DNA of 64,000 bases from JABMOV01 sp964654545 (lineage in GTDB: Bacteria; Fidelibacterota; Marinisomatia; Marinisomatales; JABMOV01). Position numbers and translations under genes: made by a program. Location of the stretch: assembly GCA_964654545.1 (NCBI GenBank), contig CAZZIU010000001.1, forward strand, positions 99,543 through 163,542, given 5' to 3'. Positions 35,286 through 44,113 of the stretch are shown here, in pieces; position 1 is the stretch's first letter, and every line of letters begins with the position of its first letter. The notes beneath the pieces are model-generated. The model searched no databases. It had not been told where the DNA came from and saw only the letters and a program-made list of their open reading frames with translations.

Positions 35286-36469
35286 GAAATCCTCTCTACA
35301 ATTATAGCTGATGCTTCCCCTCCACCGATACATAATGTTGCCAGACCAATTTGAACATTATTACGTTCCATTGCATGGAGCAATGTGGTGACTATTCTGG
35401 CCCCTGATGCTCCAATAGGATGACCAAGTGCAATTGCTCCTCCATGGACATTTACCTTCGAATCGTCAAGATCAAAATCTTCAATTGCTGCTAGAGCCAC
35501 AGGAGCGAATGCTTCATTAATTTCCCATAATTCAATATCGGCTGCTTTCATATTTGCACGTTTTAATACGTTGCTTATTGCTTTTCCCGGCGCAGTGGTA
35601 AACCATTCAGGCTCGTGAGCAGCTGAAGCCTGCGCAACAATTTTAAACTGTGAATGAACCGTTTTTGAAACATTTTCAGCTGCCTGAATAATTACTGCGG
35701 CAGCACCATCGTTAATTTTTGATGCGTTGGCCGCCGTAACCGTTCCATCCTTTTCAAACGCAGGCCGTAGGGTAGGCATTTTGGCAAAGTTTGCCCGGGT
35801 CGGTTCTTCATCCGTGTCAACCGTAATTACATCCCCTTTTCGCTGTGGAATATCAACCGGAACGAGTTCATTGTCGAACAAACCATTTTGTTGTGCTTTT
35901 ATGGCTTTTTCGTATGATTTCTTTGCAAAGGCATCCTGCTCTTCTCTGCTGTAATTCCTTTCTCGGGCACAGATTTCCGCACAGTTACCCATGTGGATAT
36001 CATTGTACACATCCCATAATCCATCTTTTATCATTGAATCTATAATCCGACTATGTCCTAAACGGTAACCACTCCTGGCTTTTGGTAATAAATAGGGTGT
36101 GAGGGACATATTTTCCATACCACCGGCAATGATAATATCTGCCATGCCAGTTTGAATTGTCTGAGCACCAAGCATGATTGCCTTCAATCCGGATCCACAC
36201 ATTTTATTAATCGTCAGACACTCCACCGAATTGGGGAGACCGGCATGTAACGCTGCTTGTCTGGCAGGTGCCTGACCTAATCCTGACGATAACACATTTC
36301 CCATGATAACTTCATTAATGGATGCACTGGCAATCTCTGATTGGTTTAACAACGATTTGATTACTGCTGCTCCCAGATCAGGTGCGGCTATAGTCGATAA
36401 TGATCCTTGAAATGAACCGACCGGTGTTCTTTGGGAATGGGTAATTACAACATCACGAAGGGAAGGCAT
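35282..36469 (-). CDS. Acetyl-CoA C-acyltransferase (thiolase)
   Basis: The 395-residue protein has the thiolase nucleophile Cys91 in TINKMCGSGLKAIMLGAQ, the His of GHPIGASGARIV, and the second Cys in LATLCIGGGEASA. IRTP-type N-terminal sequence (ITHSQRTPVGSFQGSLS) also fits. Thiolases either cleave 3-ketoacyl-CoA in beta-oxidation or condense acetyl-CoA; the adjacent acyl-CoA dehydrogenase favours degradation. The gene heads a close-packed minus-strand run down to secA. The 249-bp upstream region holds only an imperfect direct repeat and no visible gene. Confidence 0.93.
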   Translation of the reverse strand: MPSLRDVVITHSQRTPVGSFQGSLSTIAAPDLGAAVIKSLLNQSEIASASINEVIMGNVLSSGLGQAPARQAALHAGLPNSVECLTINKMCGSGLKAIMLGAQTIQTGMADIIIAGGMENMSLTPYLLPKARSGYRLGHSRIIDSMIKDGLWDVYNDIHMGNCAEICARERNYSREEQDAFAKKSYEKAIKAQQNGLFDNELVPVDIPQRKGDVITVDTDEEPTRANFAKMPTLRPAFEKDGTVTAANASKINDGAAAVIIQAAENVSKTVHSQFKIVAQASAAHEPEWFTTAPGKAISNVLKRANMKAADIELWEINEAFAPVALAAIEDFDLDDSKVNVHGGAIALGHPIGASGARIVTTLLHAMERNNVQIGLATLCIGGGEASAIIVERIS

Positions 36470-36718
36470 GGGATATTCCTTGGATTGAATGGTTTATGCA
36501 TTTGATTATAAGGTAATAATTCATGAGAATCTCATCGATTCTGATGTACCGTTATTTGCGGAGAATATAGTTTTGTGTTGATCAAGAAACCGTTTTGCAC
36601 TACTTCCATTACCTGCACTATTCATCTACCAACAGGTTACCATATTAGCGAAGCGATAAGTTACCAATATTAGGATGTAAACATGAAGAATTTTTACGGG
36701 AATTAGTGTGAGTTTGTA

Positions 36719-37666
36719 TTAGTTATCTGGCTCATCCAACCCATCATAAGCTTTAATAATTTTCCGTACCAATTGATGCCGTACCACATCCGTTTCAGTC
36801 AAATAGGAAAAACCAATACCATCGATATTTTTCAGTACACCTGTTACATGTCGCAATCCAGAATCTGATTTATTTGGCAGATCTATTTGCGTTACATCAC
36901 CAGTGATAATTGCTTTAGAATTAACACCCAGCCTTGTGAGAAACATCTTCATTTGCATGGTAGTGGCATTTTGTGCCTCATCTAAAATGAGGAAAGCACT
37001 ATTCAGGGTGCGTCCGCGCATGTATGCCAATGGTATAACTTCAATAATATTTTTATCCAACAGTGGCTGAAGTCTTGATTTGGGTATCAAATCGGACAGG
37101 GCATCATAGAGTGGCGTTAAATACGGGTCGACTTTTTCCCTAAGATCACCTGGTAAAAACCCCAGGTTTTCACCAGCTTCTACTGCCGGTCTACATAACA
37201 CAATTCTATCAATTTCATGGTTATCCAGTGCTGCAATTGCAAACGCTACCGCTAAAAATGTCTTCCCGGTTCCAGCTGGCCCAATACTGAATACTATATC
37301 ATTTTCTCGAACACAGGATACATACGCATGTTGTCCTGATGACCTTGGCATGATAGCCCCTTTTCGGCCATAATAAACCGTGGTTTCCTGCGATTTGGGT
37401 GTATGCCCATTTTCTGCTTTTAGCACTTGTAATAAATCTTGCACATCTTTGGGAACAAGCATGGACTTCCTGTTTAGTGTCTGAGCCATTTCATGAAATA
37501 GTTCCTGTACAATTTTTACCGCTTCCTTTTCTCCATCCAGTGTGACAGCTTGTCCACGAGCATGGATTTTTAGATTCATGGCACTTTCAATTAATTTTAA
37601 ATGGGCATCTGCCACACCGAATAATGCGGAGAGATCAAGTCCTTTTAAATCGATTGTCTTTTTCAT
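36719..37666 (-). CDS. PhoH-family ATPase
   Basis: The 315-residue protein has the PhoH ATPase core: FSIGPAGTGKTFLAVAFAIA (Walker A), VLCRPAVEAGENLGFLPGDL, ILDEAQNATTMQMKMFLTRL (Walker B) and AIITGDVTQIDLPNKSDSGL. The N-terminal segment ALFGVADAHLKLIESAMNLK is KH-like, as in PhoL-type proteins. PhoL homologues are linked to RNA metabolism and ribosome maturation, often beside ybeY, which is not in view. It is divergent from the TatT-like lipoprotein gene, 66 bp away. Confidence 0.9.
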   Translation of the reverse strand: MKKTIDLKGLDLSALFGVADAHLKLIESAMNLKIHARGQAVTLDGEKEAVKIVQELFHEMAQTLNRKSMLVPKDVQDLLQVLKAENGHTPKSQETTVYYGRKGAIMPRSSGQHAYVSCVRENDIVFSIGPAGTGKTFLAVAFAIAALDNHEIDRIVLCRPAVEAGENLGFLPGDLREKVDPYLTPLYDALSDLIPKSRLQPLLDKNIIEVIPLAYMRGRTLNSAFLILDEAQNATTMQMKMFLTRLGVNSKAIITGDVTQIDLPNKSDSGLRHVTGVLKNIDGIGFSYLTETDVVRHQLVRKIIKAYDGLDEPDN

Positions 37667-37732
37667 TCAGAGTAATAAGTGTAATTTTGTTAGCGGAATT
37701 TACATCATTATCATCGGGAAATATATTTTCGC

Positions 37733-38584
37733 ATGCCACGGTACCAACACAAAATTCAATCTCTTCTTTTCGGATTACTGCTTTTTATACTTGGTTGTTC
37801 TCAACCTGCTACCTTGCATGAAAAGAGCCTGGAAAAAAATATAGATTTTCTCATAAGCGAAGGTGGGCACCTTTGGGCACAGCGCAATAGTGCTGAAATG
37901 GTTGATAAAGCTCGCACCCTATTAACTGCGGCTTATCGGGAAGATCCTGAAAATTTCGACTTATGTGTTTTGCTCAGTCGTATTTATTATTATCAGGCCC
38001 ACTATCTGGAGGAGGATCCCTTTGTACAAGACAGCTTGTATATTGCAGGGAAATCCATAGCTGAAGTAGGACTCCGTACTGAATTGGGGATGGCGGAGAA
38101 TGATTCTATAACACTCACCGCATTACTCTCAAAGACAGATCAGGCGCATATCGGAGCCTTGTACTGGTGGGCAGCAAATTATGGCAGCTATCTCATCACC
38201 AAACCAGTAATGGAGCGGATGCAGCATCGGGAAGCATTTGAGCAAATTCTCCATCACATGCTTCTCATCAATCCAAATTACTTTTATGGAGGCCCATACC
38301 GTTTATTTGGTGTGTTGTACGCTCGTATTCCAGGAGTAGATATTGAACGATCTGGAGCTTATTTTGATCAAGCGATTGCTGCCTACCCGGATTATTTGGC
38401 CTCAAAAGTCTTAAAAGCACAATTTTATTACACCAAAGCCGGTCAACGAGAACAATTTAATGCTGTGTTAAATGAAGTCATATCGGCTGACTGCACTGTG
38501 ATTCCTGATCTCATGCCGGAAAACCTAAATGAACAGGAGCTGGCAAAAAAACTCCTGGCACAGGAATCTATTTTATTTGAATAA
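37733..38584 (+). CDS. TatT-type lipoprotein (TRAP transporter-associated family)
   Basis: A lipoprotein signal peptide ends in LLFILGCSQ, with the Cys as lipid site. The remaining 260 residues are alpha-helical repeat sequence (ARTLLTAAYREDPENFDLCV, YYYQAHYLEE, ALYWWAANYGSYLIT, AYFDQAIAAYPDYLASKVLK), matching the TatT component family of trimeric TPR-like periplasmic lipoproteins described in Treponema beside TRAP transporters. No TRAP permease is nearby, so the partner is unknown. The stop lies 6 bp before plsY. Confidence 0.75.
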   Translation: MPRYQHKIQSLLFGLLLFILGCSQPATLHEKSLEKNIDFLISEGGHLWAQRNSAEMVDKARTLLTAAYREDPENFDLCVLLSRIYYYQAHYLEEDPFVQDSLYIAGKSIAEVGLRTELGMAENDSITLTALLSKTDQAHIGALYWWAANYGSYLITKPVMERMQHREAFEQILHHMLLINPNYFYGGPYRLFGVLYARIPGVDIERSGAYFDQAIAAYPDYLASKVLKAQFYYTKAGQREQFNAVLNEVISADCTVIPDLMPENLNEQELAKKLLAQESILFE

Positions 38585-38590
38585 AGCACC

Positions 38591-39205
38591 ATGATTGATT
38601 TAATCATATCTGGAATTGTTGGTTATGCCCTGGGAAACATTCAGACATCTTATATAGTAACACGGATCATTTCCAATAAAGATATCCGCAACGAAGGTTC
38701 TGGCAATGCGGGTGCATCCAATACCGTGTACGTCCTTGGCTGGTGGGCAGGATTAATTACATTTATTGTGGATGTGGGAAAAGCCTGGATTGCAATGATA
38801 ATTAGCTACCAACTTTTTCCTTATAATGCAGATGCAGCTTTCTTTGCTGGATCCATGGCGGTTATTGGTCATGTATTCCCTGTTGTTTTACACTTCAATG
38901 GAGGAAAGGGGATCGCCAGTATCATAGGACTATTTTTCGGAACAAATATTACAATGGGATTGGTTTTGCTCTGTATTATGGGTTTGACACTTCTAATTAG
39001 TCGGTATGTTGTAGTGGCTTCTCTCCTTGCAATTATTATTCTGCCAATATTTTTGTTTTTCCAACACCATTCTTCAATTGTAATATTGACTGCCATGGGT
39101 ATTTCATTTGTTGGTATTTATAAACATCTTGGGAATATCGAAAACTTGATCGCAGACAAAGAGATATCCTTAGATACCGTATTAAAGAAAAATAAACTCC
39201 TCTAA
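38591..39205 (+). CDS. PlsY-family acyl-phosphate:glycerol-3-phosphate acyltransferase (divergent copy)
   Basis: This 204-residue multi-helix protein has PlsY motif 1 in NEGSGNAGASNTVYVLGWW and motif 2 in GHVFPVVLHFNGGKGIAS. PlsY makes lysophosphatidic acid from acyl-phosphate at the inner membrane. The third conserved segment, usually HRxNIxRLxxGxE, is changed here to KHLGNIENLIADKE, missing the usual Arg and final Glu arrangement. A second copy at 60313 keeps that segment, so this one may have altered activity or specificity. It sits 6 bp after a lipoprotein gene. Confidence 0.85.
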   Translation: MIDLIISGIVGYALGNIQTSYIVTRIISNKDIRNEGSGNAGASNTVYVLGWWAGLITFIVDVGKAWIAMIISYQLFPYNADAAFFAGSMAVIGHVFPVVLHFNGGKGIASIIGLFFGTNITMGLVLLCIMGLTLLISRYVVVASLLAIIILPIFLFFQHHSSIVILTAMGISFVGIYKHLGNIENLIADKEISLDTVLKKNKLL

Positions 39206-39228
39206 ACAAAAAGATTCTGGGATTCACA

Positions 39229-39630
39229 ATGACACAATCACTTTCAGTAAAACAATTTATGACAAAAAAGCTGGTCACTTTCACCCCTGATATGAATGTA
39301 TTTGACGCGATAAAAATATTGATTGATAATCGAATCTCTGGTGGTCCTGTTTTAGATAAAGCCGGTGATATAGTGGGAATTCTTTCAGAAGTGGACTGTC
39401 ACAAAACCGTAATGGATTCAACGTACAACAATTTTCCTTCTGCGCTGGTGGGCGATGTCATGTCTAAAGAAGTGTTCACGGTAGAGGCTGACATGAGTAT
39501 TCATTCTCTGGCGGAGAAGTTTCTAACACACAAACGTCGTCGTTATCCGGTAGTTGAGGATGGGAAATTAATTGGTCAAATTTCCCGTCGCGATGTATTA
39601 ATTGCTATACATTCCATGCGGGAAAAATAA
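39229..39630 (+). CDS. Two-CBS-domain protein
   Basis: A 133-residue protein made of a CBS pair: VKQFMTKKLVTFTPDMNVFD and ALVGDVMSKEVFTVEADMSI start the two repeats, ending with LIGQISRRDVLIAIHSM. CBS pairs bind adenosine nucleotides and regulate partner proteins; stand-alone ones are of unknown target. The stop codon abuts the convergent aspS stop with no gap, leaving no room for a separate terminator. Confidence 0.88.
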   Translation: MTQSLSVKQFMTKKLVTFTPDMNVFDAIKILIDNRISGGPVLDKAGDIVGILSEVDCHKTVMDSTYNNFPSALVGDVMSKEVFTVEADMSIHSLAEKFLTHKRRRYPVVEDGKLIGQISRRDVLIAIHSMREK

Positions 39631-41394
39631 CTAAGTATTATCCTGTTTTTTGGGGAGGTCCAGGGCTATTCCCAATTCTTTCAATTGATCTTCTGAAACA
39701 TCGCTGGGTGAATTATCCATCAACGAATATGCCGATGTTGTTTTCGGGAATGCAATAACATCTCTTATATTATCCGTACCCGCCAATAACATAATTAAAC
39801 GATCAAAACCAATTGCAATACCACCATGTGGTGGGGCGCCGTAAGAAAGTGCTTCAAGCAAAAACCCAAATTTTTTGTGTGCTTCTTTCTGACCAATGCC
39901 CAACAATTTAAAAACCTTCTTTTGCACGTTTTGATCATGTATTCTAATCGAACCACCACCAATTTCATACCCGTTTATTACAATATCATACCCTCGTGAC
40001 AGTACCGACTTTGGATTCGAATCAAGTAAACCCAGCTCATCCAATTTTGGGGCAGTAAATGGATGATGCATTGCGTAAAAGCGGTTATCCTTTACATCCC
40101 ACTCAAACATTGGAAAATCAACAATCCAGAGTGGCCTGAACACACCATCGGGTATGAGCCCGTCGCGTTTAGCTATTTTTAACCGAAGGGCTCCAAGCGA
40201 AGAATTTACTGTATCCGCTGAATCACCGACCATCAATAGCAGATTTCCGTCCGATAACCCCAACTCTTTTGCAATCAGGTTTTGAAGATCCGTTGGGAAA
40301 AATTTTGAAATTCCTCCTGAAAATCCCCCCTCTTGCACTTTCATCCATGCTAAACCTTTTGCGCCATGTGTTTTAACAACGTCGCTTAATTGATCAATGA
40401 CTTTTCTAGAATATTTTTCACCGTCGGTTATAATTAAACATTTTACCGAATCAGTACTTTTAAATGCATTAAAATCTGATTGATCAGTGTACGTTTTTAC
40501 ATCTTGCAGTTTCAATTCAAATCGAATATCGGGACGATCAGACCCATAGGTATTCATTGCTTCATGGTATGTCATCCGGGGAAATTTTTCTGGTAAAGAA
40601 ACATCAACTACTTCCTTAAATACATTCTTTATCATAGATGTAATTACTTCAATAACATCTTCCTCATCTATAAACGACATTTCCATGTCTATCTGTGTGA
40701 ATTCTGGCTGACGATCGGCTCGCAAATCTTCATCGCGGAAACATTTTACAATCTGGAAATACTTATCAAATCCCGAAACCATCAGCAATTGTTTATAGGT
40801 TTGAGGAGATTGGGGTAGCGCGTAGAATTTCCCTTTATGAATGCGACTTGGCACCAGATAATCACGAGCACCTTCCGGTGTCGATTTCATTAGAACCGGT
40901 GTTTCAACCTCCAGAAACTGATGTTCTGACAGATAGTGCCTTACAACTTGGTATGTTTTATGTCGGAGATAAAAATTGTTTTGGAGCTCGTTTGTACGAA
41001 GTTCCAAATAGCGATATTTTAATCTAAAATCCTCGGTGGCACTTTCACGATCATTAATCATGAAAGGCAATACAGCGGTTTCATTTAATACAATAATATT
41101 GGACACAAGAATTTCAATTTCCCCGGTAGGCAGGTCAGGATTTACTGCTGATCGCTGCTGAACCGTACCTTGCACACTAATTACGTCCTCAATTGAAAGT
41201 TTCTTAATGGTTTCAAAATCCCCTGTAAAGGTATCCATATCAAAGACCAGTTGTGTTTTACCGTATCTATCCCGTATATCAATAAATATTACTTGTCCAT
41301 GCAAACGGACTGTATGAATCCAGCCATTCAATGAAACCTTTTCATCCCGGTTATTAGAGCGTAACTCTCCACACGTATGAGTTCTTTTATACAT
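39631..41394 (-). CDS. aspS: Aspartyl-tRNA synthetase
   Basis: The 587-residue protein is a bacterial-type AspRS: anticodon-binding OB fold at the N-terminus (VSLNGWIHTVRLHGQVIFID), class II motifs with RYLELRTNELQNNFYLRHKT, FYALPQSPQTYKQLLMVSGF and CFRDEDLRADRQPEFTQIDM, a GAD insertion domain, and motif 3 GGIAIGFDRLIMLLAG. It charges tRNA-Asp; whether it also charges tRNA-Asn cannot be judged here. GAGGAG precedes the start. An ATP-synthase terminator ends about 17 bp upstream of the start, so the aspS transcript must begin close by or arise by read-through. Confidence 0.97.
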   Translation of the reverse strand: MYKRTHTCGELRSNNRDEKVSLNGWIHTVRLHGQVIFIDIRDRYGKTQLVFDMDTFTGDFETIKKLSIEDVISVQGTVQQRSAVNPDLPTGEIEILVSNIIVLNETAVLPFMINDRESATEDFRLKYRYLELRTNELQNNFYLRHKTYQVVRHYLSEHQFLEVETPVLMKSTPEGARDYLVPSRIHKGKFYALPQSPQTYKQLLMVSGFDKYFQIVKCFRDEDLRADRQPEFTQIDMEMSFIDEEDVIEVITSMIKNVFKEVVDVSLPEKFPRMTYHEAMNTYGSDRPDIRFELKLQDVKTYTDQSDFNAFKSTDSVKCLIITDGEKYSRKVIDQLSDVVKTHGAKGLAWMKVQEGGFSGGISKFFPTDLQNLIAKELGLSDGNLLLMVGDSADTVNSSLGALRLKIAKRDGLIPDGVFRPLWIVDFPMFEWDVKDNRFYAMHHPFTAPKLDELGLLDSNPKSVLSRGYDIVINGYEIGGGSIRIHDQNVQKKVFKLLGIGQKEAHKKFGFLLEALSYGAPPHGGIAIGFDRLIMLLAGTDNIRDVIAFPKTTSAYSLMDNSPSDVSEDQLKELGIALDLPKKQDNT

Positions 41395-41410
41395 GGATTC
41401 TCCTCATGTA

Positions 41411-41445
41411 AACAAAAACCGCCCGTAGTAACGAGCGGTAAAAAT
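41411..41445 (-). terminator. Intrinsic terminator of the ATP synthase operon
   Basis: On the minus strand ACCGCTCG (revcomp of 41432-41439) pairs with CGGGCGGT (revcomp of 41418-41425), an 8-bp stem with one U-G pair, followed by TTTTTGTT. The stem is weaker on the plus strand, so it acts after atpC. Confidence 0.85.
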
Positions 41446-41462
41446 TTTGAAATTGTTTTTAT

Positions 41463-41858
41463 TTATCGTTGTGCGACCTTTAATCTATTTACAGCCCGTA
41501 ACAGTGCAGCTCGTGCACGTTGTTCATCAATACCCGACTTTTGGTGAAGTCGTTCCCGTGCTCTCTCCGCTGCCGCTTCTGCCCGTGATTTATCGATTGT
41601 ATTAGCAGTCTCAGCAGATTCAACCAATAACAACACCGAGTCGCCTTGAATATCCGCATATCCACCACCAGTAGCAAGAAATTGCTCACCGTTATCTTTC
41701 ACAATTTTTATCTCACCAATATCCAGGGCAACAATTGCAGAAGCATGATCTTTCAATACACCAAAAGACCCATCCAACCCGGGACATCTAATATAGTGAA
41801 CATCACCTTGATCGATGCTACTGGTAGGAGTCACTATTTCCAGAGTAAACGTAGACAT
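41463..41858 (-). CDS. atpC: ATP synthase F1 epsilon subunit
   Basis: The 131-residue protein has the beta-sandwich pattern (TLEIVTPTSSIDQGDVHYIR, GGYADIQGDSVLLLVESAE) and a C-terminal helical hairpin with ARERLHQKSGIDEQRARAAL. Epsilon links gamma to the c-ring and can inhibit ATP hydrolysis. Start and atpD stop share one base. It is the last gene of the ATP synthase run. Confidence 0.93.
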   Translation of the reverse strand: MSTFTLEIVTPTSSIDQGDVHYIRCPGLDGSFGVLKDHASAIVALDIGEIKIVKDNGEQFLATGGGYADIQGDSVLLLVESAETANTIDKSRAEAAAERARERLHQKSGIDEQRARAALLRAVNRLKVAQR

Positions 41859-43252
41859 TAGTTCTGAATTTTCTTTCCAGCTTCTATTGCTTCATCAATC
41901 GTTCCAACATAAGAAAACGCATTCTCAGGCAGATGATCAACATCACCATTCAATATTGCCTCAAAGCCAGAAATGGTATCTTCCAGTGACACATAGCGTC
42001 CGGGCGTTCCCGTAAACTGCTCCGCAACGAAGAATGGCTGTGACATGAATTTGGACATCTTCCGGGCACGTGCCACAGTCGACTTGTCCTCATCGGATAA
42101 TTCATCCATTCCCAGAATAGCGATAATATCCTGTAAATCACGGTATTTTTGTAACACACTTTGTACCTGTCGTGCGACAGAATAATGACGATCACCAATC
42201 ACACGAGGATCTAAGATACGCGACGTTGATGAAAGGGGATCCACCGCCGGATAGATACCTAATTCTGCAATTTTCCGTTCCAGAACCGTCGTGGCATCCA
42301 AATGAGAAAATGCCGTTGCCGGAGCCGGGTCGGTCAAGTCATCTGCCGGTACATAAATAGCCTGCACCGATGTAATGGATCCTTTTTTGGTAGATGTAAT
42401 GCGTTCCTGTAGGTCACCCATTTCTGTTGACAGTGTTGGTTGATAGCCCACAGCTGAAGGCATGCGACCCAGCAGCGCCGAAACTTCCGAACCAGCCTGA
42501 GTGAATCGGAATATGTTATCAATAAATAACAAAACATCCTTACCTTCTTCATCCCTGAAATATTCAGCCATGGTCAAGCCAGAAAGACCAACTCGCAACC
42601 GAGCGCCTGGAGGTTCGTTCATTTGTCCAAAAACCATGGTTGTTTTATCTATTACACCGGATTCAGTCATTTCCAGATAAAGATCATTTCCTTCCCTGGT
42701 TCGTTCACCCACGCCTGCAAAGACAGAATAACCACCATGCTCCGTTGCAATATTGCGAATAAGCTCCTGAATTAACACAGTTTTACCTACACCAGCACCG
42801 CCAAACAATCCTGTTTTTCCACCTTTCGTGTATGGCTCCATCAAATCCACAACTTTAATACCTGTTACCAATACTTCCGTCGATGTGGTTAAATCTTCAT
42901 GTTTAGGTGCCGGGTGATGAATGGGTGCACGTTTTTTCCACTCCGTATCTTCTTTGCCATCAATGGTATTTCCAAGAACATCAAATAAACGTCCCAATGT
43001 CTCTGGCCCTACCGGTACAGAGATTGGCTTCCCGGTATCAGTGACTTTAATCCCACGGGCTAATCCATCAGTGGAATCCATGGCAACCGTACGCACCAGA
43101 GAATCACCTAGATGTTGCGCGACTTCCAGTACCAGTTTTTGGCCTTTCAGATTCAATTCCAATGAATTCATAATTCCCGGTAGTTGACCATCAGGGAACT
43201 CAACATCCACAACGGCTCCCATTACCTGTGAAACTTTTCCAATATTGGACAT
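41858..43252 (-). CDS. atpD: ATP synthase F1 beta subunit
   Basis: Catalytic subunit with Walker A GLFGGAGVGKTVLIQELI, GERTREGNDLYLEM, and ALLGRMPSAVGYQPTLSTEM; 464 residues is the normal length. Catalytic residues of the beta type (Lys and Thr of GKT, Glu in GERTREGND) are visible. The gene lies 9 bp after atpG and joins atpC by a one-base overlap. Confidence 0.98.
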   Translation of the reverse strand: MSNIGKVSQVMGAVVDVEFPDGQLPGIMNSLELNLKGQKLVLEVAQHLGDSLVRTVAMDSTDGLARGIKVTDTGKPISVPVGPETLGRLFDVLGNTIDGKEDTEWKKRAPIHHPAPKHEDLTTSTEVLVTGIKVVDLMEPYTKGGKTGLFGGAGVGKTVLIQELIRNIATEHGGYSVFAGVGERTREGNDLYLEMTESGVIDKTTMVFGQMNEPPGARLRVGLSGLTMAEYFRDEEGKDVLLFIDNIFRFTQAGSEVSALLGRMPSAVGYQPTLSTEMGDLQERITSTKKGSITSVQAIYVPADDLTDPAPATAFSHLDATTVLERKIAELGIYPAVDPLSSTSRILDPRVIGDRHYSVARQVQSVLQKYRDLQDIIAILGMDELSDEDKSTVARARKMSKFMSQPFFVAEQFTGTPGRYVSLEDTISGFEAILNGDVDHLPENAFSYVGTIDEAIEAGKKIQN

Positions 43253-43261
43253 AGGTCTTCC

Positions 43262-44113
43262 TTAGTTTAGTGCTTCCGCTCCGCTAACAATTTCAAGCAT
43301 CTCAGTAGTGATGGATGCCTGGCGGGCTTTATTAAATTCTAGTTGTAATGCTTTGATCATATCTGACGCATTGCCGGTGGCGTTTTCCATTGCCACCATG
43401 CGAGCAGCCTGTTCACTGGCATACGATTCAAGTAAATATTGCCAGATTTGTACATTTAGATGACGCGGAACTAGAGATTTTACTATTTCATCTCGTGATG
43501 GTTCATACAACCGATCCTGTTGAGCTGCTTCGGCATTTTCGTATGTTAGTGGCAACAGGCATTCAACAATAATTTCCTGTACGGCTACATTGCGAAATTC
43601 ATTGTAAGCCACACGTACTTCATCTACTTTTTTTTCGGTAAAATGGCTTATGACGCCATTTCCAATTTTTATCGCATGGCTAAAATCCATTTCATTCCAA
43701 AAATCAAGATGATCCTCAATTATGGTATAACCACGCCTTTTAAAATAATCGCGACCACGTTTGCCAATGCAAAACAGGTCAACATTATCTTTTCCAAGCT
43801 CATCTATTTCCTGCTGTGCTCGTTTGATAATATTGGTATTGAATGACCCGGCTAATCCGCGATCAGATGTAATGACTACAAAGGCACTGCGCTTAACTTC
43901 ACGCTTATCCAGCAAGGCCAACAATTCTCTGTCTGCATCAGGAAGCAATGATTGAATTACCTCCTTTAATTTATGGGTATATGGGCGAGCCTGTTCCATG
44001 CGTTGCTGTGCTTTGCGCATTTTGGCAGCCGCCACCATTTTCATGGCTTTGGTTACCTGTTGTATGCTCTTAACCGATTTTATTCGGTTACGAATATCTT
44101 TCAGGTTGGCCAT
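43262..44113 (-). CDS. atpG: ATP synthase F1 gamma subunit
   Basis: The conserved ends of the coiled-coil rotor are seen: NLKDIRNRIKSVKSIQQVTK at the N-terminus and MIKALQLEFNKARQASITTE at the C-terminus, with SDRGLAGSFNTNI between. The 283-residue length is normal. It is the central rotor stalk. The start shares one base with the atpA stop. Confidence 0.97.
   Translation of the reverse strand: MANLKDIRNRIKSVKSIQQVTKAMKMVAAAKMRKAQQRMEQARPYTHKLKEVIQSLLPDADRELLALLDKREVKRSAFVVITSDRGLAGSFNTNIIKRAQQEIDELGKDNVDLFCIGKRGRDYFKRRGYTIIEDHLDFWNEMDFSHAIKIGNGVISHFTEKKVDEVRVAYNEFRNVAVQEIIVECLLPLTYENAEAAQQDRLYEPSRDEIVKSLVPRHLNVQIWQYLLESYASEQAARMVAMENATGNASDMIKALQLEFNKARQASITTEMLEIVSGAEALN

Noticed and set aside
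36635..36673. Imperfect direct repeat GTTACC(A)ATATTAG upstream of phoH and thiolase
   Set aside because: Only two AT-rich copies, not clearly placed relative to a promoter.
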